A stretch of 33,665 bases of DNA from an uncultured Lachnospiraceae bacterium (GTDB lineage: Bacteria; Bacillota; Clostridia; Lachnospirales; Lachnospiraceae), in contig CANRFJ010000026.1 in NCBI GenBank assembly GCA_947629865.1, positions 1 to 33,665 of the forward strand, written 5' to 3'. The notes below the pieces were generated by a model. The model made no database searches, was not told where the DNA came from, and saw nothing but the letters and a program-made list of their open reading frames with translations. Each line of letters opens with the position of its first letter. Positions within the stretch are counted from its first letter, which is position 1. Made by a program: the position numbers and the translations under genes. Below, piece after piece: positions 24,611 to 32,155 of this stretch.

Positions 24611-25204
24611 ATGGAAATTATTGAAAAAATAATCAAAATGGCGAAAGACAATAATGGTGTGGTTACTACAGCCATGATTGTTGCAGCGGGGTTTTCACGG
24701 GGGAATATCAAATATTTGGTTGATAAGGGAAAACTGGAGAGATCTTCCAGGGGAGTATATATTTTGCCGGGAGTCTGGGACGATGAAATATTCAATTTGC
24801 AGAATCGATTTAAGAAAGGTATATATTCTCATGAAACGGCACTGTTTTTGTGGAATTTGACAGACAGAACACCAAACAGGTACCATATGACATTTCCGAT
24901 GAATTACAATTTGACAAATCCCAAGAAAGAAAATATTCAATGCGGACAGTGCAAAAAGGAGTTATACGGATTGGGGTTAATTGAAGTGGTCACGCCGGGA
25001 AGAAATGTTGTAAAAGCCTATAGCGCGGAGCGTACACTTTGCGATATTCTAAAACCCCGTAGTCGTGTGGACATTCAGATGATAACAGAGGCGTTTAAGA
25101 GTTATGCTGTCAGAGCGGATAAAAACATTCCGTTATTGTCAGAGTATGCAAAAGTACTAAAAGTTGAAGCAAGGCTCAGAGCGTATCTGGAGGTGTTGTT
25201 ATGA
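24611..25204 (+). CDS. abiEi: Type IV toxin-antitoxin antitoxin, AbiEi family
   Basis: This 197-aa protein has an N-terminal winged helix (about 10-55, MAKDNNGVVTTAMIVAAGFSRGNIKYLVDKG then LERSSRGVYILP), as in AbiEi_4 proteins. A C-terminal domain follows with GIYSHETALFLWNLTDRTPN and YSAERTLCDILKPRS, also typical. It represses its own operon and counteracts the toxin AbiEii; in lactococci this pair gives phage abortive infection. It overlaps the toxin gene by four bases (ATGA at 25201). The promoter and inverted repeat upstream fit autoregulation. Length is normal. Confidence 0.9.
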   Translation: MEIIEKIIKMAKDNNGVVTTAMIVAAGFSRGNIKYLVDKGKLERSSRGVYILPGVWDDEIFNLQNRFKKGIYSHETALFLWNLTDRTPNRYHMTFPMNYNLTNPKKENIQCGQCKKELYGLGLIEVVTPGRNVVKAYSAERTLCDILKPRSRVDIQMITEAFKSYAVRADKNIPLLSEYAKVLKVEARLRAYLEVLL

Positions 25205-26037
25205 AAAATGCAATGCAGCTAAAAGCTGTCATGAAAAATATTGCAAAAGAAAAGCATATTTCAGCGCAGCTTGTAATGCAGAATTTTATGTTAGAGAGAT
25301 TATTAGAACGGATATCTGTATCAAAGTATCAGAAGAATTTTATTCTAAAGGGTGGTTTTTTGATTGCGGCGATGGTCGGTTTGGACACCAGAGCGACCAT
25401 GGACATGGATGCGACAATAAAGGGCTTATCTGTAAATGAGCAGACTGTTCGGGAGATGTTTGAAGAAATCTGTAAAATAGATTTAGATGATGACGTGTTA
25501 TTTCGCTTTCGCAGTATTAGAGAGATACGAGAGGGAGATGAATATACAGGGTATCGTGTTGTGTTATCTGCAGATTATCCGCCTATGGCAATTCCTTTGA
25601 AATTGGATATTACTACAGGTGACAAGATCACTCCCAAAGAAATTACATATCGATTCAAACTGCTTTTGGAAGACAGAAGCATTTCGGTGCTTGCCTACAA
25701 TTTGGAAACAGTAATGGCGGAAAAATTAGAGACCGTAATATCCAGAGGTGATCAGAATACAAGACCGAGGGATTATTACGATATATACATATTGACCAAG
25801 TTGCAGTATTTAAACATAGACATTAGCACTTTAAGGGCGGCACTGGGAGCAACCGCGGGAAAACGCGGCTCTAAAAAGGTTCTGAAAGATTATCGTAACA
25901 TTATGGATACTGTTAAGAACAGTGAGATTATGCAGAAACAGTGGGATAATTATTGCAAGGATTTTGAATATGCGTCAGATATTGCGTTTGGGGATGTGTG
26001 TGGTGCGGTTGTACAGTTGATGGATGATTTAGTGTAA
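25201..26037 (+). CDS. abiEii: Type IV toxin, AbiEii/AbiGii nucleotidyltransferase
   Basis: This 278-aa protein belongs to the nucleotidyltransferase-fold toxins that modify nucleic acid, probably tRNA, when not neutralised. Key motifs are KGGFL (about 50-54) followed by Asp68 and Asp70 in MDMDATIKG, the metal-binding pair, then AEKLETVISRG and RPRDYYDIYIL further on. All appear intact. It is translated with AbiEi through the ATGA overlap. The toxin does not depend on contact with the antitoxin in known systems, hence type IV. A secreted-protein gene follows after 39 bases on its own ribosome binding site. Confidence 0.9.
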   Translation: MKNAMQLKAVMKNIAKEKHISAQLVMQNFMLERLLERISVSKYQKNFILKGGFLIAAMVGLDTRATMDMDATIKGLSVNEQTVREMFEEICKIDLDDDVLFRFRSIREIREGDEYTGYRVVLSADYPPMAIPLKLDITTGDKITPKEITYRFKLLLEDRSISVLAYNLETVMAEKLETVISRGDQNTRPRDYYDIYILTKLQYLNIDISTLRAALGATAGKRGSKKVLKDYRNIMDTVKNSEIMQKQWDNYCKDFEYASDIAFGDVCGAVVQLMDDLV

Positions 26038-26076
26038 AATTCAGAAAGGACAAATGAATAAGACAAGGGAGGATAA

Positions 26077-27018
26077 ATGAAAATGGGACAAGACAGGAGA
26101 ACATGCGGTATGGATAAAATGTATCGGGTTTTAAAGGGGATGTTGGTAATATGCGCAGTATTTGCCGTGATGCTGTTGCTCCCGAATTCTGCCAATGCGG
26201 CATCAAAAAGTTCTTTAAAAAAGAAACTTCAGAATAAAACATCTCAGACTATATATATATTTCGATATGCGGATCTAGATCGTCATGGAACCAAAGAGGC
26301 CGTAGCCCTTACCGCAGATAGTATAGATGAGTATGGCGGTTACTTTAGAGCGAAGCTGTGGTATATATCTGATAAAAAATGCTATTGCTTTTACTCCTCC
26401 TCTGATTTGGGCATATACAATTTGGATTTTGAAGGAGACATGCCGATGCTTTGGAAGGTAAAGAATGCTTATCTGTTTAAGGTCGAAGTGGGGGCATATG
26501 GAAGCGGTTCTATGTCTCTTGTATGGAGGTTTACAAAAAAAGGAGCGCGGAAAGTCAAAGTGCCGGGGATGGATCTAATCTATAGAGGCAATAACAAATT
26601 TTATATCTCAGACAGTGTTTTTGATGCCTTGTCTGATGGATCAGGGCATACATGGAAACGTTATTACCTATATTGGAATGGAAAGAAGTTTATAGAATAC
26701 GGTGGCATACGCATTACGGAAACGCAGCTGCAAAAGGCAAAAGGAGCTTCGGCTATCCTGAAAGCGATTCGTAAAAAGGGACGTATACAGAAAATATATT
26801 ATCGTTCCAACGGCATCATCAATATAAACTACAGGGATTACACAACAAAGACGGACTGGATCAATTATAATGTCACATTAAAATTGAAGGGGAAAAAAGT
26901 TACCTATGATACTTCGATATATCCATCCGGCAAAACAAAGCTGGACAAGGCCACGGATAGCGGTGTCTACGGAAAAGCAATTTCGAGGAGTGCCAAATAT
27001 CCCAAAAATTTTCTTTGA
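26077..27018 (+). CDS. Secreted protein of unknown function
   Basis: This 313-aa protein has a signal peptide with a hydrophobic core at about 20-36 (LVICAVFAVMLLLP) and a probable cleavage after ANA, near residue 41. The mature part begins ASKSSLKKKLQNKTS and has mixed beta-strand segments (YIFRYADLDRHGTKEAVAL, MSLVWRFTKKGARKV, YYLYWNGKKFIEYGG). The DxDxHGTKE-like start resembles calcium or repeat motifs in clostridial exported proteins, but no family was confirmed. GGGAGG lies a few bases before ATG 26077. It follows the AbiE pair without a clear promoter of its own. Confidence 0.7.
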   Translation: MKMGQDRRTCGMDKMYRVLKGMLVICAVFAVMLLLPNSANAASKSSLKKKLQNKTSQTIYIFRYADLDRHGTKEAVALTADSIDEYGGYFRAKLWYISDKKCYCFYSSSDLGIYNLDFEGDMPMLWKVKNAYLFKVEVGAYGSGSMSLVWRFTKKGARKVKVPGMDLIYRGNNKFYISDSVFDALSDGSGHTWKRYYLYWNGKKFIEYGGIRITETQLQKAKGASAILKAIRKKGRIQKIYYRSNGIININYRDYTTKTDWINYNVTLKLKGKKVTYDTSIYPSGKTKLDKATDSGVYGKAISRSAKYPKNFL

Positions 27019-27224
27019 AATAGCAGGGAAGTTTTTATGAGAAGAAAAAATTTTGCATTTGACCTGTGTGTCAAAAGCAAATTTTATATCAAAGGCTATT
27101 ATCTGGAAGCTTATGCACCGAAGGGGGATTTTACTACACCACTACTACACCATTTTGGAAAGAGTTTTGATATGACAAGGTTTATAGTGAATATGTTGTT
27201 TTGCGCGGGCAGCTTTTTTTGAGA

Positions 27225-27262
27225 AAGTTGCCCCTTTTGCTTTAAGGGGCAAAGAACTTTTC
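27225..27262 (+). terminator. Rho-independent-type hairpin
   Basis: TTGCCCCTT (27228-27236) pairs perfectly with AAGGGGCAA (27244-27252) around a seven-base loop; the stem can extend outward past a two-base bulge (AAAG with CTTT). It may work in both directions. Confidence 0.65.
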
Positions 27263-27271
27263 CCTCCAACG

Positions 27272-27300
27272 CTAACAACTGTTGCTTTTTGCGGTATAAT
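27272..27300 (+). promoter_or_regulatory. Promoter of Phd-type antitoxin gene
   Basis: CTAACA (27272-27277), a 17-base spacer and a perfect TATAAT (27295-27300) lie 61 bases before the antitoxin start. Confidence 0.6.
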
Positions 27301-27360
27301 AGAGTAAAATAAAGGAAATGATATAATTTGGATAAAATTTTGAGATAGGAGTGAAAGCAT

Positions 27361-27621
27361 ATGTTGCAGATTAGACCTGTTTCTGATTTAAGAAATAAGT
27401 TCCCCGATATTGAGAAAATTGTAAATATGGGTGAACCTGTATATTTGACAAAAAATGGATATGGTGCAATGGTGGTACTTAGTTTGGAGGAATATGCAAG
27501 GCTGACAGATGGGGTAGAAGCTGCATTGGATAAAGCGGACAGACTTGCGGCAGAGGATGCGGCGAGGATGAGTCATGAGGAAGTTTTTGGAAATCTTCGG
27601 AGGAAACTAAATGCTCAGTAA
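27361..27621 (+). CDS. Phd/YefM-family antitoxin (partner toxin disrupted)
   Basis: This 86-aa antitoxin has the Phd/YefM DNA-binding domain at its N-terminus (RPVSDLRNKFPDIEKIV, then VYLTKNGYGAMVVLSLEEYARL) and an acidic, helical C-terminal part that would bind the toxin (AALDKADRLAAEDAARMS). TAGGAG precedes the ATG. The antitoxin appears complete. The downstream toxin gene overlaps its last codons but is cut short, so this is now an orphan antitoxin, which may still repress its promoter or cross-neutralise the related toxin at 28460. Confidence 0.88.
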   Translation: MLQIRPVSDLRNKFPDIEKIVNMGEPVYLTKNGYGAMVVLSLEEYARLTDGVEAALDKADRLAAEDAARMSHEEVFGNLRRKLNAQ

Positions 27622-27718
27622 AAAGTACAGATTAAGTTATCTGCCGCTTTTTTATGAGGATCTTGATAAAAAGCTCACTTATATTGCGGAGGTACTATGG
27701 TCTTATGTCAAGATTTAG
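27611..27718 (+). pseudogene. RelE/ParE-family toxin, 5' fragment truncated by IS
   Basis: ATG 27611 overlaps the antitoxin stop by 11 bases, as in intact pairs. It reads MLSKKYRLSYLPLFYEDLDK then LTYIAEVL, a typical start of this toxin family. After about residue 29 the sequence turns into the end of an IS element and stops at TAG 27716, giving 35 aa. The catalytic and C-terminal parts, some 60-70 residues, are missing, so it is inactive. Confidence 0.82.
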
Positions 27719-27851
27719 TACAAAATAAAATGAGAGGTTCTGCCAGCTAGGCTACCGGCAGATTCTCAACCTTCGCATACAGTTTTTCATAGTCATTCGG
27801 CGACATGTAGTTGCAATGACTGTGTATACGGACAGTGTTATAAAAGGCTTC
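27697..27851 (-). mobile_element. IS3-family remnant (transposase C-terminus and one end)
   Basis: On the minus strand 27851-27747 reads EAFYNTVRIHSHCNYMSPND then YEKLYAKVENLPVA and a stop, the C-terminal end of an IS3-group OrfB transposase (Glu and the RIHS...MSP pattern). About 50 bases beyond the stop the sequence joins the interrupted toxin gene, placing the IS end near 27697. The catalytic DDE core, OrfA and the other end are gone, so it cannot move. Its 5' side joins unrelated sequence at about 27852. Confidence 0.8.
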
Positions 27852-28107
27852 CTATGATGAGTATGATGAAATAATATTTCCTATATCGTCAGAGATATGT
27901 TTGTTCTTATTTGGAAAAGAAAATAAAGAAAATTGTCGTAAGAATTTTTTGTTTCCAATCGGAGATGAAATTAAGAAAGAGGTAATTAAATCTATGACGA
28001 AATCTTCGTTAGGTAAATTATATTCAAATCATATTATGGATAAGATGGAACGGAAATATATAAAAGAAGCAATGAACGAAATGTGCTATAATATTCATGA
28101 CAGTTGA
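27852..28107 (+). pseudogene. C-terminal gene fragment, unknown, without start
   Basis: An open frame runs from the IS junction (YDEYDEIIFPISSE...) to TGA at 28105, including ATG/TTG codons but no ribosome binding site. It looks like the 3' end of a gene whose 5' part was lost at the IS junction. Its last 22 codons lie in the 67-bp repeat also found at 17781. The product is AT-rich and basic, without a recognised family. Downstream to 28203 only the toxin-antitoxin promoter is seen. Confidence 0.5.
28041..28107 (+). repeat. 67-bp direct repeat, copy 2
   Basis: This is the second copy of the repeat at 17781-17847, in the same orientation, with one mismatch and an offset of 10,260 bases. Confidence 0.9.
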
Positions 28108-28148
28108 GTTCCCTTTGTTAGAACATTACAAAAAGCAATAAAATCCAG

Positions 28149-28177
28149 TTGTAAAAGGGACATAATTATGCTATAAT
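28149..28177 (+). promoter_or_regulatory. Promoter of second Phd/RelE operon
   Basis: TTGTAA (28149-28154), a 17-base spacer and a perfect TATAAT (28172-28177) lie 27 bases before the antitoxin start. Confidence 0.75.
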
Positions 28178-28203
28178 TATACACAGAGAAAGGGGTGAAA
28201 ATT

Positions 28204-28467
28204 ATGCCGCTTATCATACCCATTAAAGATTTACGCAATACAACAGAAATTTCCAGTCTTGCACACAAGGAACAGGAGCCTATTTTTATTACGAAAAACG
28301 GTTATAGCGATCTGGTTGTAATGAGCAGTGAATTATATGATAAATTTGCAAGGATAAACCGCATAGATCAGGCAATCTATGAATCTGAGCAGGAAAATGC
28401 AAATGGAGCACAGGCAGTTGATGCGGAAACTGTTTTTGAAGAATTGGGGAAAAAATATTTTGGATAA
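28204..28467 (+). CDS. Phd/YefM-family antitoxin
   Basis: This 87-aa antitoxin has PIKDLRNTTEISSL and PIFITKNGYSDLVVMSSELY, the Phd/YefM DNA-binding fold, and a helical C-terminus (QAIYESEQENANGAQ) for toxin binding. The ATG at 28204 with AGGGG eight bases upstream is preferred over the GTG at 28195, which overlaps that site. It is related to the antitoxin at 27361 (shared TKNGY.xxVV). The toxin start lies inside its last codons. Both genes look intact. Confidence 0.88.
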   Translation: MPLIIPIKDLRNTTEISSLAHKEQEPIFITKNGYSDLVVMSSELYDKFARINRIDQAIYESEQENANGAQAVDAETVFEELGKKYFG

Positions 28468-28792
28468 ATACAAAGTAAAAATCAATTCAAAGGCAATACG
28501 TGAATTAGACAGTATTTATGAATATATTGCAAATGATAAATTGGAACCTGAAAATGCGAGAGGGCAGGTTGATCGAATCAAAAAAGCGATTTTGAGTTTA
28601 GATACCTTTCCGCAGTCGCATCAGGAACGTATTGAGGGCAGATATGCCAAAATGGGTTACAGACAGTTATTGATTGATAATTATATTGCTATTTTTCGCA
28701 TTGATGAAGATCATAAAACGGTATATGTGGTAACAATACAATATCAGGGGCGCGGAGCATATAGCCCGCTTAAAGTGGTTTTTGGGAAATAG
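28460..28792 (+). CDS. RelE/ParE-family toxin
   Basis: This 110-aa toxin starts at TTG 28460, eight bases before the end of the antitoxin gene, and reads LDKYKVKINSKAIRELDSIY then EYIANDKLEPENARGQVDRI. It ends with IAIFRIDEDHKTVYVVTIQYQGR, the beta-sheet core of the family. RelE members cut ribosome-bound mRNA while ParE members poison gyrase; the sequence here, with YIANDKLEPENA, resembles the broad ParE/RelE group and does not decide between them. Translation is probably coupled to the antitoxin. Confidence 0.87.
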   Translation: MDKYKVKINSKAIRELDSIYEYIANDKLEPENARGQVDRIKKAILSLDTFPQSHQERIEGRYAKMGYRQLLIDNYIAIFRIDEDHKTVYVVTIQYQGRGAYSPLKVVFGK

Positions 28793-28867
28793 GTATACTC
28801 ATGGGAAATTTTTGTTTTATAGTGCTTCAAATGTAGTACAAAAGCAATGAACGAAAAGGAAACATAA

Positions 28868-30625
28868 GAAGGTGAATGGAATTATGAAAAGAATAACGGT
28901 TTGAAACCAAGCGAGATTCTTCAAGGTGGAGCTGGTAAAAAGTATTGGTGGATTGGTGCGTGTGGTCATGAGTGGGATGCTGTCATTTCAAGTAGAATTG
29001 CTGTCAGACAAGGAAAAACTCAATTGGTTAAATCAGTTGGATGTCCTTATTGTAGTAATCCACCTAAAAGAATTCTTGTGGGATTTAATGATTTAGAGTC
29101 ATGGTGTATAACTAATCAGAGAGATAATCTTTTGGCGGAATGGGATTACGAAAAAAATGAAATTTCTCCTACAGAAGTCACTTTTGGAAGCGGGAAATAT
29201 GTATGGTGGAAATGTAACAAGAATCATGAATGGAAAACACAAGTGCATAATAGAACGGGAGGCTCAAAAACTAATTGCCCTATTTGTGCTAGAACTCAGA
29301 CTTCTTTTCCGGAACAGGCGGTAGCATTCTATTTAAGGAAAAAATATGACATACTACAAAGATATAAGATAAAGGGGCGAGAGGTAGATATTTTTATACC
29401 GGAATTTAATATTGCCGTAGAATATGATGGTTCAATATGGCACTCTGGAAAGGAAAAAATAAAACAAGACTTAGAAAAAACCAAGAAACTTGTATCTGAG
29501 GGGGTAACACTAATTAGATTAAGAGAAACTAATGATAATATGTCAGTTAATAATAAGGCTGGACAATATGTTATAGAGTTTGTGGAAATGAATGGAAAAT
29601 ATGTTACAACAGAGTTTGAATGGGCTTTAAATGAATTATACAAGGTTATTAATACTATTACTAATCGCAATGATGTACCTATTATAGATATGAAAGCGGA
29701 TGAATTATCAATTAGAGCATATTATATGAATGTTCTTAAAGAAAATAGTGTAGCTAGTGTTTTTCCAGAACTGATTGAGGAATGGGATATTGAAAAAAAT
29801 GAGGGTATTACACCAGATGTATTTTCGGCTAGAAACAATAAAAAAGTATGGTGGAAATGCAGTAGAGGTCATTCCTGGTTAGCGTCAATTAATACAAGAG
29901 GAGAACGTAAATTGGGATGTCCGTATTGTGCTGGACAGAGAGTAATAGTTGGAGAGAATGATTTTAAATCATGGTGTAGAGATAATAATAGTAAGTTATT
30001 AGAAGAATGGGATTATGAAAAAAATACCGTAAAACCATATGAGATCCCCAGGACATACAAAGGGAAAGTACACTGGAAATGTGCTAAAGGACATATTTGG
30101 GAAGCGACAGTATATAATCGTGTGAACGGAACAGGATGTCCAATATGTAATTCTGGCAATCATGGTAAGCGAAATAAGATATCATTAGCAGAATGGTGTT
30201 CTAAAAATAATTCTTCATTATGTGATGAATGGAATTACAAAAGAAATAAAGGTATAACACCACAAACGGTTACATATGGAAGTCATTTAAAAGTATGGTG
30301 GAAATGTTTTAATGGACACGAATGGGAAGCTCAGATTAAAAGTAGAACATATAACCATGGATGTCCGTTCTGCTCTAGCACAAATAAAAAAGCACTTAAA
30401 GGTGTGAATGATTTAGAAACATGGTGCAGACAAAATAATAAAGAATATATATTGGCTGAATGGGATTCGTTACAGAATGGCGAACTAACCCCAGATATGG
30501 TTACATGGGGAAGTCACAAGCGGATTCACTGGAAATGCAGTAACGGACATACATGGGATGCGATGGTGAAAGAAAGAACGAAAATTCGAGGCAATCAATG
30601 TCCCATATGTCGAAAAGAATCATAG
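28868..30625 (+). CDS. Multi-zinc-ribbon protein with embedded PD-(D/E)XK-like nuclease, 5' end damaged
   Basis: The open frame starts right after TAA 28865-28867 and has no convincing start; TTG 28901 would give 574 aa. Already at 28868 the frame reads EGEWNYEKNNGLKPSEI, a module seen five more times, so the N-terminus seems truncated. Six treble-clef/zinc-ribbon units (DUF4379 type) follow the pattern EW[DN]-x3-N, W[WK]-x-C-x2-GH-x-W and a closing CPxC. Between units two and three lies a nuclease-like segment, numbered from 28901: Glu138 (FPEQ), Asp163 (EVDIFIPEF), Glu174 and Asp176 (VEYDGSIWH), like Vsr/DUF559 PD-(D/E)XK folds. It probably binds DNA and may cut it. Related proteins occur in defence-rich regions; the role is unproven. 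Confidence 0.75.
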   Translation, partial: EGEWNYEKNNGLKPSEILQGGAGKKYWWIGACGHEWDAVISSRIAVRQGKTQLVKSVGCPYCSNPPKRILVGFNDLESWCITNQRDNLLAEWDYEKNEISPTEVTFGSGKYVWWKCNKNHEWKTQVHNRTGGSKTNCPICARTQTSFPEQAVAFYLRKKYDILQRYKIKGREVDIFIPEFNIAVEYDGSIWHSGKEKIKQDLEKTKKLVSEGVTLIRLRETNDNMSVNNKAGQYVIEFVEMNGKYVTTEFEWALNELYKVINTITNRNDVPIIDMKADELSIRAYYMNVLKENSVASVFPELIEEWDIEKNEGITPDVFSARNNKKVWWKCSRGHSWLASINTRGERKLGCPYCAGQRVIVGENDFKSWCRDNNSKLLEEWDYEKNTVKPYEIPRTYKGKVHWKCAKGHIWEATVYNRVNGTGCPICNSGNHGKRNKISLAEWCSKNNSSLCDEWNYKRNKGITPQTVTYGSHLKVWWKCFNGHEWEAQIKSRTYNHGCPFCSSTNKKALKGVNDLETWCRQNNKEYILAEWDSLQNGELTPDMVTWGSHKRIHWKCSNGHTWDAMVKERTKIRGNQCPICRKES

Positions 30626-30863
30626 ATTTTGATTGAGCCCATTTGGGTGTCAAAATGCAACTACCAAAAGTTCCAAGGCGATTCAAAATAGGAGCAGTAA
30701 CACATTTATTTTGGCAGGATTTTCCAAGACATGTACCAATTAATAATAAAAGAATTTTATTAACCGGACTGCCTTAAATAGAAATGAATATAACTTTTGA
30801 TGGAAGAAGTTCCTTTGGGGATTTTATTTAATTTAAAAAATTTGATAACTTTTGTCCGGCGGA

Positions 30864-30892
30864 TTGATTTTTCGTCCAAAGTTGAGTATAAT
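30864..30892 (+). promoter_or_regulatory. Promoter of Fic gene
   Basis: TTGATT (30864-30869), a 17-base spacer and a perfect TATAAT (30887-30892) lie 38 bases before the Fic start. Confidence 0.75.
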
Positions 30893-30921
30893 TGGATGAA
30901 AAGAAAGGACGCTGGACGAAA
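30870..30921. promoter_or_regulatory. Inverted repeat flanking Fic -10 box
   Basis: TTTCGTCCA (30870-30878) and TGGACGAAA (30913-30921) are exact reverse complements around the -10 box and just before the ribosome binding site. A further TTTTGTCC lies at 30850-30857. The Fic protein has a C-terminal winged helix and could bind here. Confidence 0.6.
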
Positions 30922-30930
30922 GGAGTTTTT

Positions 30931-31992
30931 ATGAGATCGTTTGATTATGGCATACTTGCAGATAAAGTTTGGGATACAGGGATACTAAATCTTATTGCAA
31001 AGATTCATGAGTGTAAAGGGAGACAGGAATTATTTATTCGGCAAAAGCCAGTTGAATTGGAGCGCCTGGTTAAAATTGCCAAAATACAGAGTACAGAGGC
31101 ATCTAACAAAATAGAAGGAATTGTTACAACAAGTACTCGAATGAAACAGCTTTTTGAAGAAAAAACAACTCCAGGAAACCGCGATGAGGATGAAATTATG
31201 GGATACAGAGATGTGCTGAATACCATTCATGAGAGTAACGAGTACATTCCAATCCGTTCTTCTTATATACTCCAACTTCATCGAGACCTTTTGAAAAGGG
31301 CAGGGTCCTCTTATGGCGGACATTTTAAGAATGTGCAAAACTATATCAATGAAACGAAGCCTGATGGAACGGTAGTTACCAGGTTCACGCCGGTTGCTCC
31401 TTATGACACACCAGGTGCAGTTGAGGATATATGCAAAGCCTATGAGCAGGCTGTTTCAGATGAGAAGATAGATTCATTGATTTTGATTCCGACATTTGTA
31501 TGTGACTTTCTTTGTATCCATCCTTTTAATGATGGCAACGGAAGAATGAGCAGACTGCTTACATTGCTTCTCCTGTATAAGAGCGGATACAGTGTGGGTA
31601 AATACATCAGTATTGAAAAACAGATAGAGAAAACGAAAGATTGTTATTACAACGCGCTTGAAAAAGCTGATGCAGGGTGGCATGAAGAAGAAAACGATCC
31701 AACACCATTTATCAGATATATGCTGCAGGTAATCCTGGCCTGTTATACGGAGTTTGAGGAACGTGTAGGATTAATGTCGAAAAGTGGTGCTGGTAGCACG
31801 GCGTATGATATTGTTAAAAAATATACGAAAGAGAAAATTGGTAAATTTACTGGTGCAGAGGTTGTTTCCCATTGTCCCAGCATAGGAAGGTCGTCAACTC
31901 TTGCAGCCCTGAAGAAGCTTACAGAAGAAGGCTTTATCATTAGGAAAGGCATAGGCAGAAGTACATTTTATGTTCGTGCTGACAGCAAATGA
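30931..31992 (+). CDS. Fic-family protein with C-terminal winged helix
   Basis: This 353-aa Fic protein has the catalytic loop HPFNDGNGRMSR (His197 first), so AMP transfer from ATP to target hydroxyls is plausible. An N-terminal inhibitory helix carries SNKIEG (Ser58-Gly63, Glu62), as in class II Fic proteins that silence their own active site. A Fic N-domain precedes it, and the C-terminus (about 295-353) is a winged helix (FTGAEVVSHCPSIGRSSTLAALKKLTEEGFI then GRSTFYV). The start at 30931 follows AAAGGAG by five bases. The upstream inverted repeat fits autoregulation. It is intact. The target is unknown. Confidence 0.92.
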   Translation: MRSFDYGILADKVWDTGILNLIAKIHECKGRQELFIRQKPVELERLVKIAKIQSTEASNKIEGIVTTSTRMKQLFEEKTTPGNRDEDEIMGYRDVLNTIHESNEYIPIRSSYILQLHRDLLKRAGSSYGGHFKNVQNYINETKPDGTVVTRFTPVAPYDTPGAVEDICKAYEQAVSDEKIDSLILIPTFVCDFLCIHPFNDGNGRMSRLLTLLLLYKSGYSVGKYISIEKQIEKTKDCYYNALEKADAGWHEEENDPTPFIRYMLQVILACYTEFEERVGLMSKSGAGSTAYDIVKKYTKEKIGKFTGAEVVSHCPSIGRSSTLAALKKLTEEGFIIRKGIGRSTFYVRADSK

Positions 31993-32016
31993 TTTTTATC
32001 CAGAACTGCTCTGGGG

Positions 32017-32115
32017 GTGGGTGAAAATTATGTAGTATCACAGCCCAAGAAGCAATTTGAACTTTATTCTCGTCTATGCGAGTATAAGAAAAAATTGGAA
32101 GAATTAAAGCGGTAA
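32017..32115 (+). CDS. Short ORF (32 aa) between Fic and YhcG genes, uncertain
   Basis: GTG 32017 lies in a G-rich run and encodes a basic helical peptide (VSQPKKQFELYSRLCEYKKK then LEELKR). It could be a leftover C-terminus or a small protein downstream of Fic. No ribosome binding site at normal distance is clear. Confidence 0.25.
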   Translation: MGENYVVSQPKKQFELYSRLCEYKKKLEELKR

Positions 32116-32120
32116 AAACA

Positions 32121-32135
32121 CTCCACAGTGTGGAG
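32121..32135. promoter_or_regulatory. 15-bp palindrome upstream of YhcG-type gene
   Basis: CTCCACAGTGTGGAG has perfect seven-base arms around one G and lies 20 bases before ATG 32156. It may be an operator, or a short hairpin close to the ribosome binding site. Confidence 0.55.
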
Positions 32136-32155
32136 CGAATTGAAAGGATGCTTTT

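Larger units (their letters stand above)
27019..27360. other. Intergenic stretch with weak ORF, terminator and promoter
   Basis: A 61-codon open frame at 27037-27222 has an AT-rich, poorly protein-like sequence and is not called. The stretch also holds the terminator at 27225 and the promoter at 27272. Confidence 0.5.
30626..30930. other. Intergenic stretch with a 40-codon open frame
   Basis: ATG 30655 to TAA 30775-30777 encodes 40 aa (starting MQLPKVPRRFKIGAV, ending ILLTGLP) without a ribosome binding site; it reads like a protein piece but matches nothing I know, and is probably debris. The remainder holds the Fic gene promoter and operator-like repeats. Confidence 0.4.

Noticed and set aside
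27037-27222. Open frame of 61 codons after the secreted-protein gene
   Set aside because: Weak upstream signal, low-complexity translation, and it runs into the terminator region.
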